A DNA stretch of 64,000 bases from Subtercola vilae (GTDB lineage: Bacteria > Actinomycetota > Actinomycetes > Actinomycetales > Microbacteriaceae). Position 1 is the first letter of the stretch. Every line of letters begins with the position of its first letter. The stretch spans positions 43,981 to 107,980 of the forward strand of contig NZ_QYRT01000010.1 in assembly GCF_004923255.1 (NCBI RefSeq), written 5' to 3'. Shown piece by piece: positions 52,288-61,654 of this stretch. The position numbers and the translations under genes are program-made. The notes beneath the pieces are model-generated. The model was not told where the DNA came from and made no database searches. It worked only from the letters and a program-made list of their open reading frames with translations.

Positions 52288-53616
52288 ATGCGCACGAGAC
52301 TTCTCGCCGCGGGAGCCATCATGGCTGCCAGCGCACTACTGCTCGCTGGCTGCTCGGCCGGTTCGAGCAGTTCGAGCAGCACCGACAGTGTGAACACCAG
52401 CCCCGACGGAAAGGGCAAGTCGATCACCCTGTGGGACTACGAAGACGACACCAGCGCAATGGGCATCGCTTGGAAGGCGTCGATCGCCGAATTCGAGAAA
52501 GAGACCGGCGCGACTGTGAAGTTCGAAGCGAAGAGCTTCGAGGGGATCCGTTCGACCGCCAGCCAGGTGCTGAACTCGGATGCGGCCCCCGACATTCTCG
52601 AGTACAACAAGGGCAACGCGACGGCCGGCCTGCTGGCCAGCCAGGGCCTGCTGTCAAACCTCGACTCCGCTGTTGCGGCCTACGGCTGGGACAAGAAACT
52701 CGCCCCGTCGCTGCAGACCACCGCCAAGTACGACGAGAAGGGCATCATGGGCTCTGGCAGTTACTACGGCATTCCCAACTACGGTGAGTTCGTCGACGTG
52801 TACTACAACAAAGACATGTTCGCCAAGTACAACATCACGGTTCCCACCACCTTCGACCAGTTCGAGGCTGCGCTGAAGACGTTCAAAGACAACGGCATCA
52901 CGCCGCTGGCCGAATCGGCCGCCGAGTACCCGCTCGGCCAGCTGTTCTACCAGCTCGCCCTGTCGAACGCGACGCGCAAGTGGGTCACCGACTACCAGAC
53001 GTACACCGGCACCGTCGACTTCCACGACGCCGACTTCACCTTCGCAGCCAACACGATCAAAGACTGGGTCGACAAGGGCTACATCTCGAGCAGTGTCACC
53101 GGCCTGAAGGCCGAAGACGCCGGTACCGCGTTCGAGGCGGGAACGAACCCGATCTTCTACTCGGGTTCGTGGTGGTACGGCCGCTTCACGAAGGAGATCA
53201 CGAACTTCCAGTGGTCATCGTTCCTGTTCCCCGGTTCAACAATGGCGCCGGGCTCGAGCGGAAACCTCTGGGTCGTGCCTGAGAACTCGAAGAACAAAGA
53301 CCTGGCCTACAAGTTCATCGACATCACGATGAGCGCGCCCATCCAGGCCCTGATCGGCAACAACGGTGGCATTCCTGTCGCCGCGACGGCCAGTGACATC
53401 ACCGACCCGAAGAGCAAAGAGCTGATCGACAACTTCAACACGCTCACGGCTCGCGACGGTCTGGCGTTCTACCCCGACTGGCCCACCCCGACCTTCTACG
53501 ACCAGCTGAACGGCGGCCTGCAGGAGCTCGTGAACGGATCGAAGACGCCCGCTGACTTCCTCACCGAAATCGGCGGCCAGTACCAGACCGGCGTCGACAC
53601 CATCAAAAAGGGTTAG
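52288..53616 (+). CDS. Sugar ABC transporter substrate-binding lipoprotein
   Basis: 442 residues, family 1 extracellular solute-binding protein. The signal peptide ends in LLLAGC with the lipidated Cys at about residue 22, followed by a Ser-rich linker. SITLWDYEDDTSAMGIAWKA begins the mature domain; GIPNYGEFVDVYYNKDMFAK is the hinge and ligand region. An AAGGAGG site lies 5-6 bases before ATG 52288. The oligosaccharide bound is unknown; the adjacent alpha-xylosidase and beta-glucosidase suggest a xylose-containing glucoside. Confidence 0.93.
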   Translation: MRTRLLAAGAIMAASALLLAGCSAGSSSSSSTDSVNTSPDGKGKSITLWDYEDDTSAMGIAWKASIAEFEKETGATVKFEAKSFEGIRSTASQVLNSDAAPDILEYNKGNATAGLLASQGLLSNLDSAVAAYGWDKKLAPSLQTTAKYDEKGIMGSGSYYGIPNYGEFVDVYYNKDMFAKYNITVPTTFDQFEAALKTFKDNGITPLAESAAEYPLGQLFYQLALSNATRKWVTDYQTYTGTVDFHDADFTFAANTIKDWVDKGYISSSVTGLKAEDAGTAFEAGTNPIFYSGSWWYGRFTKEITNFQWSSFLFPGSTMAPGSSGNLWVVPENSKNKDLAYKFIDITMSAPIQALIGNNGGIPVAATASDITDPKSKELIDNFNTLTARDGLAFYPDWPTPTFYDQLNGGLQELVNGSKTPADFLTEIGGQYQTGVDTIKKG

Positions 53617-53621
53617 CAGAA

Positions 53622-53661
53622 CTCGGGGGAGGCGCCGCTCATCGGCGGTTCTTCCCCCGAG
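53622..53661 (+). terminator. Intercistronic hairpin after the binding-protein gene
   Basis: CTCGGGGGA (53622-53630) pairs with TCCCCCGAG (53653-53661), and an inner CGCCG (53633-53637) pairs with CGGCG (53643-53647). It lies between the binding-protein gene and the first permease, with no T-run. Partial termination or 3' protection would make the binding protein more abundant than the membrane subunits. Confidence 0.7.
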
Positions 53662-53703
53662 CCCTCTGTTCATCATCCAGTTGTCATTTTGAAAGGCAGA
53701 GCC

Positions 53704-54696
53704 ATGGCGACGATAGAGACGTCGACGAAGCCGTCGACAGTCAGCACCACCCGAGTGAAGAAGACCCGGGTGCATGAAGAGTCGTTGTTGCCCAACAGCG
53801 GAAAAGGCGGGGGCGGCTTCTGGCTCTACCTGATTCCCGGCTTCGTTCTGCTCACCGTCATCGTGGTCATCCCGCTGATCTGGAACATCTACCTCAGCTT
53901 CACGTCGTACCGCGGTATCAAGCCGCCCAAGTTCATCGGTCTCGACAACTGGGTCGAGCTCATGGGCGACGCCAAGTTCTGGACCAGTTTCGGCAACAGC
54001 ATCGCCATGATTGTGGCGATGGTGATCGTTCCCACGCTGCTCGGCCTGGTTCTCGCCGCCATGCTGTTCGACCTGGTCGGTAAGAAGTTCGGCGGCCGTG
54101 TGGCCAGCTTTCTGCGGGCCACCTACTATCTGCCGCAGATTCTGCCCGTGGCCATCGCGGCCGTCGTGATCGGCTGGATCCTGCGCCCTGACAACGGCGC
54201 CCTCAACGACGTGCTCTCCGCCGTCGGGCTGGGGGGCCTGCAGCACAACTGGCTCGGCAGCCCCGACACGGCGCTTCTCAGCATCATGTTCGTCATGGTG
54301 TGGGTGCAGCTGGGCTACCCGGTCGTCATCTTCATGGCAGCACTGCAGCGGGTCGACCCCGAGCTGTACGAGGCAGCAGAGCTCGACGGGGCGAACTGGT
54401 TCCAGCGGTTCCGCTCGATCACCGTCACGATCATCCGGCCAGAGATCTTCGTCGTCACGCTCACCAGCACCATCGCCGCGCTCAAGGTGTTCGGCCCCAT
54501 CTACACGCTGACCCGTGGCGGCCCCGGCACGGCGACCATCGTGCCCAGCTACTACTCGTACAGCGAGTTCTTCCAGAGCCAGCAAGTCGGCTACGGCGCC
54601 ACCATCGCGACGGCGCTCACGATCGTGACCATCGTCGTGGCTGTGTTCTTCATCAAAGTCCAGAACCGGGCAGAACGAGCGGAGAGTGGGCGCTGA
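53704..54696 (+). CDS. Sugar ABC transporter permease (MalF type)
   Basis: 330 residues from ATG 53704 (GAAAGG upstream). Six spans; the first is YLIPGFVLLTVIVVIPLIW after a 40-residue cytoplasmic tail. The EAA loop that contacts the ATPase is YEAAELDGANWFQRFRSITV, followed by IRPEIFVV. It forms the translocation pore with the next gene's product, which starts within its stop (TGATG). No ATPase is encoded in the operon. Confidence 0.94.
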   Translation: MATIETSTKPSTVSTTRVKKTRVHEESLLPNSGKGGGGFWLYLIPGFVLLTVIVVIPLIWNIYLSFTSYRGIKPPKFIGLDNWVELMGDAKFWTSFGNSIAMIVAMVIVPTLLGLVLAAMLFDLVGKKFGGRVASFLRATYYLPQILPVAIAAVVIGWILRPDNGALNDVLSAVGLGGLQHNWLGSPDTALLSIMFVMVWVQLGYPVVIFMAALQRVDPELYEAAELDGANWFQRFRSITVTIIRPEIFVVTLTSTIAALKVFGPIYTLTRGGPGTATIVPSYYSYSEFFQSQQVGYGATIATALTIVTIVVAVFFIKVQNRAERAESGR

Positions 54697-55577
54697 TGGC
54701 CACCATCGACAGCATCGGGCGAACCACGAAGTTCGTTCCGCGTAAGAAGAAATCCAAGCGCACCGTGGCCGATTGGCTGCTGCTCACCGGCGCTATTGTG
54801 GTCGGCCTCGCCATTGCGGTGCCGTTCTACCTCATTCTCATCAACTCGTTCAAGTCGCCCTCTGACTACGCCAGTGGCGGCCCGCTGCAGTGGCCCGCAG
54901 CGCTCAACTTCGACGGCATCATCAACTTCTGGAACCGCGTCGCTTTCCCCCAGAAGCTCTGGAACTCGTTCTTCATCTCGGGCCTGGTCGCCATCTTCGC
55001 CGTGGTCATCTCGGTGCTGAACGCTTACGCCATCGGTATCGGTCGCGTTCGGGGGCGCACCTGGATCGTCGTGCTGTTTCTGCTGGCGAACGTTCTGCCG
55101 CAGGAGGCCCTGCTCTACCCGCTCTACTTCATGTTCAAGCAGGTGGGCCTCTACGACAACGTGTGGTCGGTGATCATCATCTTCACGGTGATTCAGAGCG
55201 CTTTCGGCACCTACCTGCTTTCGAGCGTGTACGGCACCTTTCCGAAGGAGATCCTCGAGGCCGCCGCACTCGACGGCGCCAGCCGCTGGACCATTCTCTG
55301 GCGCGTCATTGTTCCCATCAGCCGCCCGACGCTTGCCGTCATCGTGATCTTCTTCTTCATCTGGACCTGGAACGAGTTCCTCATCCCGCTCACCTTCTTG
55401 GTGAGCAATGCGAACCAGACCGTGCCCGTCGCCATCGCTGTGCTGCAGGGCGACCGGCTGATGGATGTCACGACCACGAGCGCCTCAGCACTGCTCGGCC
55501 TGATTCCGACCCTCGTCTTCTTCCTCATCTTCCAGCGCACGCTGACCCGCGGCATCACTGCCGGCGCGGTCAAGTAG
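54696..55577 (+). CDS. Sugar ABC transporter permease (MalG type)
   Basis: 293 residues. A short basic N-terminus (FVPRKKKSKR) and six spans. The EAA loop reads LEAAALDGASRWTILWRVIV with PISRPTLAV after it. The C-terminus TLTRGITAGAVK is the standard end of MalG-type permeases (GxxxGAVK). Start ATG 54696 overlaps the first permease's stop. A much longer open frame from 54300 is a shadow. Confidence 0.94.
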   Translation: MATIDSIGRTTKFVPRKKKSKRTVADWLLLTGAIVVGLAIAVPFYLILINSFKSPSDYASGGPLQWPAALNFDGIINFWNRVAFPQKLWNSFFISGLVAIFAVVISVLNAYAIGIGRVRGRTWIVVLFLLANVLPQEALLYPLYFMFKQVGLYDNVWSVIIIFTVIQSAFGTYLLSSVYGTFPKEILEAAALDGASRWTILWRVIVPISRPTLAVIVIFFFIWTWNEFLIPLTFLVSNANQTVPVAIAVLQGDRLMDVTTTSASALLGLIPTLVFFLIFQRTLTRGITAGAVK

Positions 55578-55606
55578 CAGCAAACGCACCAACGCAAAGG
55601 ACTTTC

Positions 55607-57952
55607 ATGAAATTCACCGACGGTTTCTGGCAGCTTCGGCCAGGTGTCACCCCTCTGTACGCGGCCGAAGTGTACGACCTCGAAGCGGGCGAGAACTCCC
55701 TTGTCGTCTCGGCGCCCACCAAGGTCATCCAGACCCGTGGTGACACCCTGAACCGGGCGCTGCTGACGGTGACGCTCACGTCGCCGTTGCCGAACATCGT
55801 CGGCCTGAAGGTGGAACATTTCACGGGTGGATTGCCCCAGTTCGGCTTCGACCTGGTCGGTGCTGAGGCGGGGCACGGCGAAGTGCAGGTGACCGGCGAC
55901 CGGGGAACCCTCACCTCGGGAGCCCTCACCGCCACGGTGTCGAAGGGGGCGCCCTTCGCCCTCGAATTCTCGGCCGGCGGGCGTGTGCTCACGACCAGCG
56001 GCGACAAGTCGCTCGCGCACATGGAGCTCACCGCGGATGCCGAGGTACCGAGCGGCATTGTGGGTAACGCCCGGGCCGCAGCGAGCGCTCATACCCCGAT
56101 CAGTGCGCAGGGGCATCCGCTCACCTTCACTCTCGCCCAGCTGTCGCTCGGCGTCGGTGAGCTCGTCTACGGGTTGGGCGAGCGGTTCGGGCCGGTCGTC
56201 AAGAACGGCCAGGTGGTCGATGTGTGGAACGCCGACGGCGGCACCTCGAGCGAGCAGGCCTACAAGAACGTGCCGTTCTACCTGACGAACCGCGGCTACG
56301 GAGTTCTGGTGAACCACCCGGGGCACGTCTCGTACGAGATCGGCTCTGAGAACGTCGAGCGCGTGCAGTTCTCTGTGCCCGGAGAATCGCTCGAATACTT
56401 TCTGATCTACGGCGACACGCCGAAAGAGATTCTCGAACGCTACACGGCGCTCACGGGCCGCCCTGCGCATGTTCCCGCGTGGTCGTACGGCCTCTGGCTG
56501 ACCACCTCGTTCACCACCGACTACGACGAAGAGACCGTCAACGGTTTCATCGACGCGATGGCCGAACGAGACCTGCCGCTCAGCGTGTTTCACTTCGACT
56601 GCTTCTGGATGCGCGAATTCAACTGGAGCGACTTCGAGTGGGATGCACGGGTCTTTCCCGACCCCACCGGCATGTTGCAACGCCTGCACGACAAGAACCT
56701 TCACGTCTGCGTCTGGATCAACCCCTACATCGCCCAGCGCTCGCAGCTCTTCGCCGAAGGGGCGGCCCTCGGCTTTCTCGTGAAGCGCCCCGACGGCAGC
56801 GTGTGGCAGTGGGATCTCTGGCAGGCCGGCATGGCCCTCGTCGACTTCACGAACCCGGCCGCCACGAAGTGGTACCAGTCGAAGCTCCGCGTGCTGCTCG
56901 ACCAGGGCGTCGACGCATTCAAGACCGACTTCGGTGAGCGCATCCCGCTCGAGGTCGACTACTTCGACGGTTCATCGCCCGAGCGCATGCACAACTACTA
57001 CACGCACCTCTACAACCAGGCCGTGTTCGAGGTGCTCGAAGAAGCCCGCGGGGTCGGCGACGCCGTGCTCTTCGCCCGCTCGGCCACCGCCGGCGGCCAG
57101 CAGCTGCCCGTGCACTGGGGTGGCGATTCGACCTCGACCTACGACTCGATGGCCGAGACCCTCCGCGGCGGCCTCTCGCTCGCCTTCAGCGGCTTCGGCT
57201 TCTGGAGCCACGACATCGGCGGCTTCGAGGGTACGCCCGACGCTGGGGTATTCAAGCGCTGGACCGCCTTCGGCCTGCTGTCGTCGCACAGCCGTTTTCA
57301 CGGCTCAGACTCGTACCGCGTGCCGTGGGTCTTCGATGAGGAGGCCGTCGATGTCACTCGCGTCTTCACCAAGCTGAAGCTCTCGCTGATGCCCTACCTC
57401 TACTCCGCCGGCCTCGCGGCTTCGGCGACGGGCGTGCCCGTTCTCCGGCCCACCCAATTGGAGTTTCCGGATGACCGGGGCGCCGCTCATCTCGACGCGC
57501 AGTACCTGCTCGGGGCTGACCTTCTGGTCGCGCCGGTCTTCACCGCCGACGGTTCGGTTTCGTTCTACCTGCCGGCAGGGCTCTGGACCAACTACTTCAC
57601 CGGAGAGAGTGTCGTGGGCGGCGGCTGGCGTACCGAACAGCACGGGTATCTCACGGTTCCGCTGTACGTGCGGGAGGGCGCTGTGCTGCCGCTGGGGGCT
57701 CGCACCGACAGGCCCGATTACGACTACCTCGAGGGGCTGACCCTGCTGGTGTACCCGAGTGGGGCATCCGCAGATCGCGTGAAGGAAGTGACGGTGACGA
57801 ACCCCGACGGGAGTTCTGCACAGTTCACGATCGAGCGCGAAAGTTCACAGGTTCGCGTGACGTCATCGTCGTCACAGCCGTTCAGCATTAGGGTCGTCGA
57901 ACACGATCGTCTGATTGTTGCGACAAACGGAGAGGCAGTTTTCACACTGTGA
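55607..57952 (+). CDS. GH31 alpha-xylosidase (YicI-like)
   Basis: 781 residues, retaining glycoside hydrolase family 31. The catalytic nucleophile is Asp441 in [10 protein letters not shown], and the acid/base Asp507 lies in [33 protein letters not shown] is the substrate-pocket motif; the Cys-Phe-Trp and KTDFGE pattern match alpha-xylosidases of the YicI group more than alpha-glucosidases. [19 protein letters not shown] belongs to the N-terminal beta-sandwich. It removes terminal alpha-xylose from oligosaccharides such as isoprimeverose. There is no signal peptide, so it is cytoplasmic and works after import by the ABC system. The stop overlaps the GH1 start. Confidence 0.93.
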   Translation: MKFTDGFWQLRPGVTPLYAAEVYDLEAGENSLVVSAPTKVIQTRGDTLNRALLTVTLTSPLPNIVGLKVEHFTGGLPQFGFDLVGAEAGHGEVQVTGDRGTLTSGALTATVSKGAPFALEFSAGGRVLTTSGDKSLAHMELTADAEVPSGIVGNARAAASAHTPISAQGHPLTFTLAQLSLGVGELVYGLGERFGPVVKNGQVVDVWNADGGTSSEQAYKNVPFYLTNRGYGVLVNHPGHVSYEIGSENVERVQFSVPGESLEYFLIYGDTPKEILERYTALTGRPAHVPAWSYGLWLTTSFTTDYDEETVNGFIDAMAERDLPLSVFHFDCFWMREFNWSDFEWDARVFPDPTGMLQRLHDKNLHVCVWINPYIAQRSQLFAEGAALGFLVKRPDGSVWQWDLWQAGMALVDFTNPAATKWYQSKLRVLLDQGVDAFKTDFGERIPLEVDYFDGSSPERMHNYYTHLYNQAVFEVLEEARGVGDAVLFARSATAGGQQLPVHWGGDSTSTYDSMAETLRGGLSLAFSGFGFWSHDIGGFEGTPDAGVFKRWTAFGLLSSHSRFHGSDSYRVPWVFDEEAVDVTRVFTKLKLSLMPYLYSAGLAASATGVPVLRPTQLEFPDDRGAAHLDAQYLLGADLLVAPVFTADGSVSFYLPAGLWTNYFTGESVVGGGWRTEQHGYLTVPLYVREGAVLPLGARTDRPDYDYLEGLTLLVYPSGASADRVKEVTVTNPDGSSAQFTIERESSQVRVTSSSSQPFSIRVVEHDRLIVATNGEAVFTL

Positions 57953-59445
57953 GTACGAATTCGCCCGACTACAGAGACAGCGGCCTTGAGTTTCCGGCCG
58001 ACTTCACGTTCGGTTCTGCCACGGCCTCGTACCAGATCGAAGGGGCTGCGAACGAAGACGGGCGCGGCCCCTCCATCTGGGATACGTTCAGCCACACGCC
58101 CGGCCTCGTCGTCAACGGCGACACGGGAGACGTGGCCGACGACCACTACCACCGGCTCGAAGAAGACCTCGATCTGATGAAGTCGCTGAACCTGCAGGCC
58201 TACCGGTTCTCCATCGCGTGGCCGCGCATTCAGCCGACCGGTCGCGGCGAGGCGAACCAGGCCGGGCTCGACTTCTACTCGCGGCTCATCGACGGGCTCA
58301 TCGCGCGCGGCATCAAACCGGTCGCGACGCTCTACCACTGGGATCTGCCACAGGCCCTCGAAGACGAGGGCGGCTGGCGCGTGCGCTCGACAGCCGAAGC
58401 CTTCGGCGACTACGCCACCATCGTGGGCACAGCGTTCGGCGACCGCGTGCACACGTGGACGACGCTGAACGAGCCGTGGTGCTCGGCGTACCTCGGGTAC
58501 GGTTCGGGGGCCCACGCGCCGGGGCTCGCTTCGCCGGAGGGTGCTTTGAAGGCGGTTCATCACCTGAACCTCGCGCACGGGCTGGCCATCATGGCGCTGC
58601 GCGAAGTGGCGACGAACGACCCCGAGTACTCGATCACGCTGAACCTGCACGTGGTGCGCCCGGCCAGCGACAGCGCCGCCGACGCTGACGCCGTTCGCCA
58701 GATCGACGCCCTGGGCAATCGCGCATTCACCGGGCCGCTGCTGCACGGGGCGTACCCGGCCGACCTCTTCGAAGACACGAAAGACGTCACCGACTGGTCG
58801 TTCGTGTTCAGCAACGACCTGCACATCATCAACCAGCCCATCGACGTGCTCGGGGTGAACTACTACGCGACGAACCTCGTACGCGTGTGGGATGGGGTGA
58901 GCCCCCGCGAGAGCGCAGACGGCCACCGAGACGCTCTCGGTTCGCCGTGGCCGGGCGCCGACCGGGTCGAGTTCGTGCAGCAACCCGGCCCGTACACCGA
59001 CATGGGGTGGAACATCGAGCCGTCGGGGCTCGAAGAGCTGCTGCTCGCGGTTCGTGACGAGTTTCCGGCGCAGCCGTTGATGATCACCGAGAACGGGGCG
59101 GCGTTCGACGATGTTGTCTCGTACGATGCGGTCTCGTCTGACGGGGTCTCGTCTGACGTTGGCGGGAGCGCGGCGGGTGCGGCGGGTGCGCGCGTTGCTG
59201 CCGTGCACGACGCCCCGCGCATCGACTACCTGCGCCGGCACCTCACCGCGGCCCACCGGGCGCTTTCGCAGGGAGTCGACCTGCGCGGGTACTTCGTGTG
59301 GTCGCTGATGGACAACTTCGAGTGGAGCTACGGCTACTCCAAACGCTTCGGAATCGTTCGGGTCGACTACGAGACGCTCGAGCGCCTGCCCAAAGACAGC
59401 GCGCACTGGTACAGCCGGCTGGCCGCCACCAACCGACTGCCCTAG
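57949..59445 (+). CDS. GH1 beta-glucosidase
   Basis: 498 residues from GTG 57949, whose GTGA overlaps the GH31 stop. [20 protein letters not shown] is the GH1 N-terminal signature. The acid/base Glu175 is in [16 protein letters not shown] and the nucleophile Glu381 in [31 protein letters not shown] is the C-terminal signature. Residues about 385-415 hold a low-complexity insertion with duplicated [10 protein letters not shown]. It would release glucose after the alpha-xylosidase has removed xylose. Cytoplasmic. Confidence 0.95.
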   Translation: MSTNSPDYRDSGLEFPADFTFGSATASYQIEGAANEDGRGPSIWDTFSHTPGLVVNGDTGDVADDHYHRLEEDLDLMKSLNLQAYRFSIAWPRIQPTGRGEANQAGLDFYSRLIDGLIARGIKPVATLYHWDLPQALEDEGGWRVRSTAEAFGDYATIVGTAFGDRVHTWTTLNEPWCSAYLGYGSGAHAPGLASPEGALKAVHHLNLAHGLAIMALREVATNDPEYSITLNLHVVRPASDSAADADAVRQIDALGNRAFTGPLLHGAYPADLFEDTKDVTDWSFVFSNDLHIINQPIDVLGVNYYATNLVRVWDGVSPRESADGHRDALGSPWPGADRVEFVQQPGPYTDMGWNIEPSGLEELLLAVRDEFPAQPLMITENGAAFDDVVSYDAVSSDGVSSDVGGSAAGAAGARVAAVHDAPRIDYLRRHLTAAHRALSQGVDLRGYFVWSLMDNFEWSYGYSKRFGIVRVDYETLERLPKDSAHWYSRLAATNRLP

Positions 59446-59448
59446 GGT
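59443..59448 (+). promoter_or_regulatory. -10 box (TAGGGT) for leaderless zwf-like gene
   Basis: TAGGGT ends 6 bases before ATG 59455. Its first three bases are the stop codon of the GH1 gene. No ribosome-binding site follows, so the dehydrogenase may be expressed separately from the sugar operon. Confidence 0.55.
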
Positions 59449-59454
59449 GATGTC

Positions 59455-60828
59455 ATGAGTCAGTTGATCGGCACCCTCGTCATTCTCGGAGCGAGCGGAG
59501 ACCTCTCGTCGCGCCTGCTTCTCCCAGGGCTCGCGCAGCTCCTCACCTCGGAGCCCGAGCGCGCCCTGACGCTCGTGGGCGCGGGGTTCGAGAGCTGGGA
59601 TGACGCGAAGTGGCACGAGGTCATCACGTCTTCATTCGCCGAGGTGCATGCCACGGGCGACACCGTCGCGGGCATCCTGAAGGGTTCACACTACTTTCAG
59701 GCCGACGTCACGAAGCCGGCCGACCTGCAGAAGATCATCGACGCGTGCGACGGGGTGCCGGCGATCTACTTCGCCCTGCCCCCCGCCATCGCCGCTGCAG
59801 CCTGTGCCGCGCTGCAGAAGGTGAAGCTGCCCGAGGGCACGACGCTCGCGCTCGAGAAGCCGTTCGGCACCGACGAGCAGAGCGCCATCGACCTCAACGC
59901 ACTGCTGCTGAAGCTCGTGCCCGAAGAGCAGATTCACCGCGTCGACCACTTTCTCGGCCGCTCGACCGTACTCAACCTGCTCGGCCTGCGGTTCGCGAAC
60001 CGCATCTTCGAGCCGGTGTGGAACGCCGAGCACATCGAGAAGGTCGAGATCATCTACGACGAGCAGCTCGCGCTCGAAGGGCGGGCGCGCTACTACGACG
60101 GCGCGGGGGCGCTGGTCGACATGATCCAGAGCCACTTGCTGCAGGTCATGGCCGTTGTCGCCATGGAACCGCCGTCGACCCTCGACGCGAAAGACCTGCG
60201 CGACGCCAAGCAGCTCGTGCTGCGGGCGACCCAGGTGTGGCAGGGCGACGCCATTGCGGCCAGCCGTCGTGCGCGCTACACCGCGGGCGAGGTGCAGGGC
60301 CGCCAGCTCCCGTCGTACGTCGACGAGGCCGGTGTCGACCCGTCGCGGGAGACAGAGACCCTCGCTGAGGTCACCTTCGAGATCAACACCTGGCGCTGGG
60401 CGGGCATCCCGTTCACCCTGCGCTCGGGCAAAGCGCTCGCCGAGCGACGGCGCGAGATCGTCATCACGTTCAGGGCCGCCCGGCAGCTGCCGGTGGGGCT
60501 CAAGGGGCACAACGACCCCACGGTGCTGCGGGTGTTCCTGGCTCCTGACGAGATGTCGCTCGAGATCAACATCAACGGGCCCGGCGACCCCTACGAACTC
60601 GAACGCATCAGCCTCGACGCGCACTTCGGCGACGGGCAGCTGTTGGCGTACCGCGAAGTGCTGGCGGGCATCCTCGATGGCGACTCGTCGCTCTCGGTGC
60701 GCGGCGACTCGGCTGTCGAGGGCTGGCGCATCGTCGCCCCCGTCGTGAAGGCGTGGCACGACGACCAGGTTCCCATCGACGGCTACCCTGCCGGTTCTGA
60801 GGGCCCCACGTTCTGGCCGCGCATCTAA
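59455..60828 (+). CDS. zwf: Glucose-6-phosphate dehydrogenase-family protein, divergent
   Basis: 457 residues. GASGDLSSR at 12-20 is the NADP-binding loop and LALEKPFGTD carries the conserved Lys. The substrate motif reads RVDHFLGRS at 162-170 instead of the usual RIDHYLGKE: His165 is kept, but Tyr, Lys and Glu are Phe, Arg and Ser. His227 in MIQSHLLQ is also kept. The protein is shorter than typical Zwf (about 490-510) and is not in a tal-zwf-opcA cluster, so it is probably a second copy. It could supply NADPH from glucose released by the sugar operon; altered substrate preference is possible. Confidence 0.8.
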   Translation: MSQLIGTLVILGASGDLSSRLLLPGLAQLLTSEPERALTLVGAGFESWDDAKWHEVITSSFAEVHATGDTVAGILKGSHYFQADVTKPADLQKIIDACDGVPAIYFALPPAIAAAACAALQKVKLPEGTTLALEKPFGTDEQSAIDLNALLLKLVPEEQIHRVDHFLGRSTVLNLLGLRFANRIFEPVWNAEHIEKVEIIYDEQLALEGRARYYDGAGALVDMIQSHLLQVMAVVAMEPPSTLDAKDLRDAKQLVLRATQVWQGDAIAASRRARYTAGEVQGRQLPSYVDEAGVDPSRETETLAEVTFEINTWRWAGIPFTLRSGKALAERRREIVITFRAARQLPVGLKGHNDPTVLRVFLAPDEMSLEININGPGDPYELERISLDAHFGDGQLLAYREVLAGILDGDSSLSVRGDSAVEGWRIVAPVVKAWHDDQVPIDGYPAGSEGPTFWPRI

Positions 60829-60927
60829 GGCGCTTTGCGCTGGTGCCTCCGCGCGCGCCCTGCGCACACTGCTCGCGGGCGCTGGCGCGGGCGAGGTGCG
60901 TGGCGGTGGTGCGGAGCGGTGCAGGCG

Positions 60928-61452
60928 TCAGGCCGAGCGAGCGGGTTCTGCCCACGTGGCCGGGCTGAGCTGGGCGGCGGCCGCTTCGGCGCGAGCGAGT
61001 TCGGCGACCGCGAGATCGGCATGGGTGAAGGCGTGCTCGGCTACCGCGTGGTGTGCGTGGGCCAGGGCGAGCTCGGCGGCAGGCGCCCACGCCGGAGCTA
61101 CGGTCTCCTCCGTCGTGGCAGGCCGGAGATACGAGGGTGCGTTGACGGCGGCGGCGAGTTCGGCCGACACGGGCACAGCATCGACCGGAGCCAGTGAGAC
61201 CGGCACCGCCGACGGCATGGTCACCACGACGGCATTGTGCTCGATGAGGCTCGTCACAATGTTGTGCGCAACAGAGGATGCCAGCATGGTGTGAAAGATA
61301 TCGTCACTGTCAGATGCCTCGCGGCGAGTGATCGCATAGGAGCCCAGAGGCCCGAAATTGCTCAGAAGGGTCTGGTTGACGAGGTCGTACAGTCGTTCCG
61401 AACTGATCGATTTCTCGCGCTCGGCTTTCGCCTTCCGCCGCCATCCCATCAT
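60928..61452 (-). CDS. Hypothetical protein with Ala/His-rich C-terminus
   Basis: 174 residues from ATG 61452, preceded by GAGGTG at 6 bases. The first 60 residues are mixed and charged (WRRKAKAEREKSISSERLYD, LVNQTLLSNFGPLGSYAI). The middle has IFHTMLASSVAHNIVTSLI. The last 60 residues are an Ala-rich amphipathic helix with a loose 11-residue periodicity (AELALAHAHHA, VAEHAFTHADLA, VAELARAEAAA). No signal peptide or membrane span. I recognise no family. It is convergent with zwf and divergent from the amidotransferase gene. Confidence 0.6.
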   Translation of the reverse strand: MMGWRRKAKAEREKSISSERLYDLVNQTLLSNFGPLGSYAITRREASDSDDIFHTMLASSVAHNIVTSLIEHNAVVVTMPSAVPVSLAPVDAVPVSAELAAAVNAPSYLRPATTEETVAPAWAPAAELALAHAHHAVAEHAFTHADLAVAELARAEAAAAQLSPATWAEPARSA

Positions 61453-61654
61453 GTTGAGCACCTCTCACGCCGCTTACTTAGCTACAGTGTGCGCTGTGCC
61501 GCGAATTTGGCGGTCTGACACGCCGATGCGCACCCCAACATCCCGCAGAATCGCAGAATCGCAGTGCACAACGTGCCCGGCGGCGCTGCGTTTATAGGTA
61601 TGCTCGCGCTACCTTTAGAAATGAGCTGCGCGTGAACCGTCCCGTTGTGCGATT

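Noticed and set aside
54890..57952. A 1020-residue GH31 protein
   Set aside because: The first 239 residues are an Arg/His-rich shadow of the MalG-type permease gene. ATG 55607 begins the family sequence.
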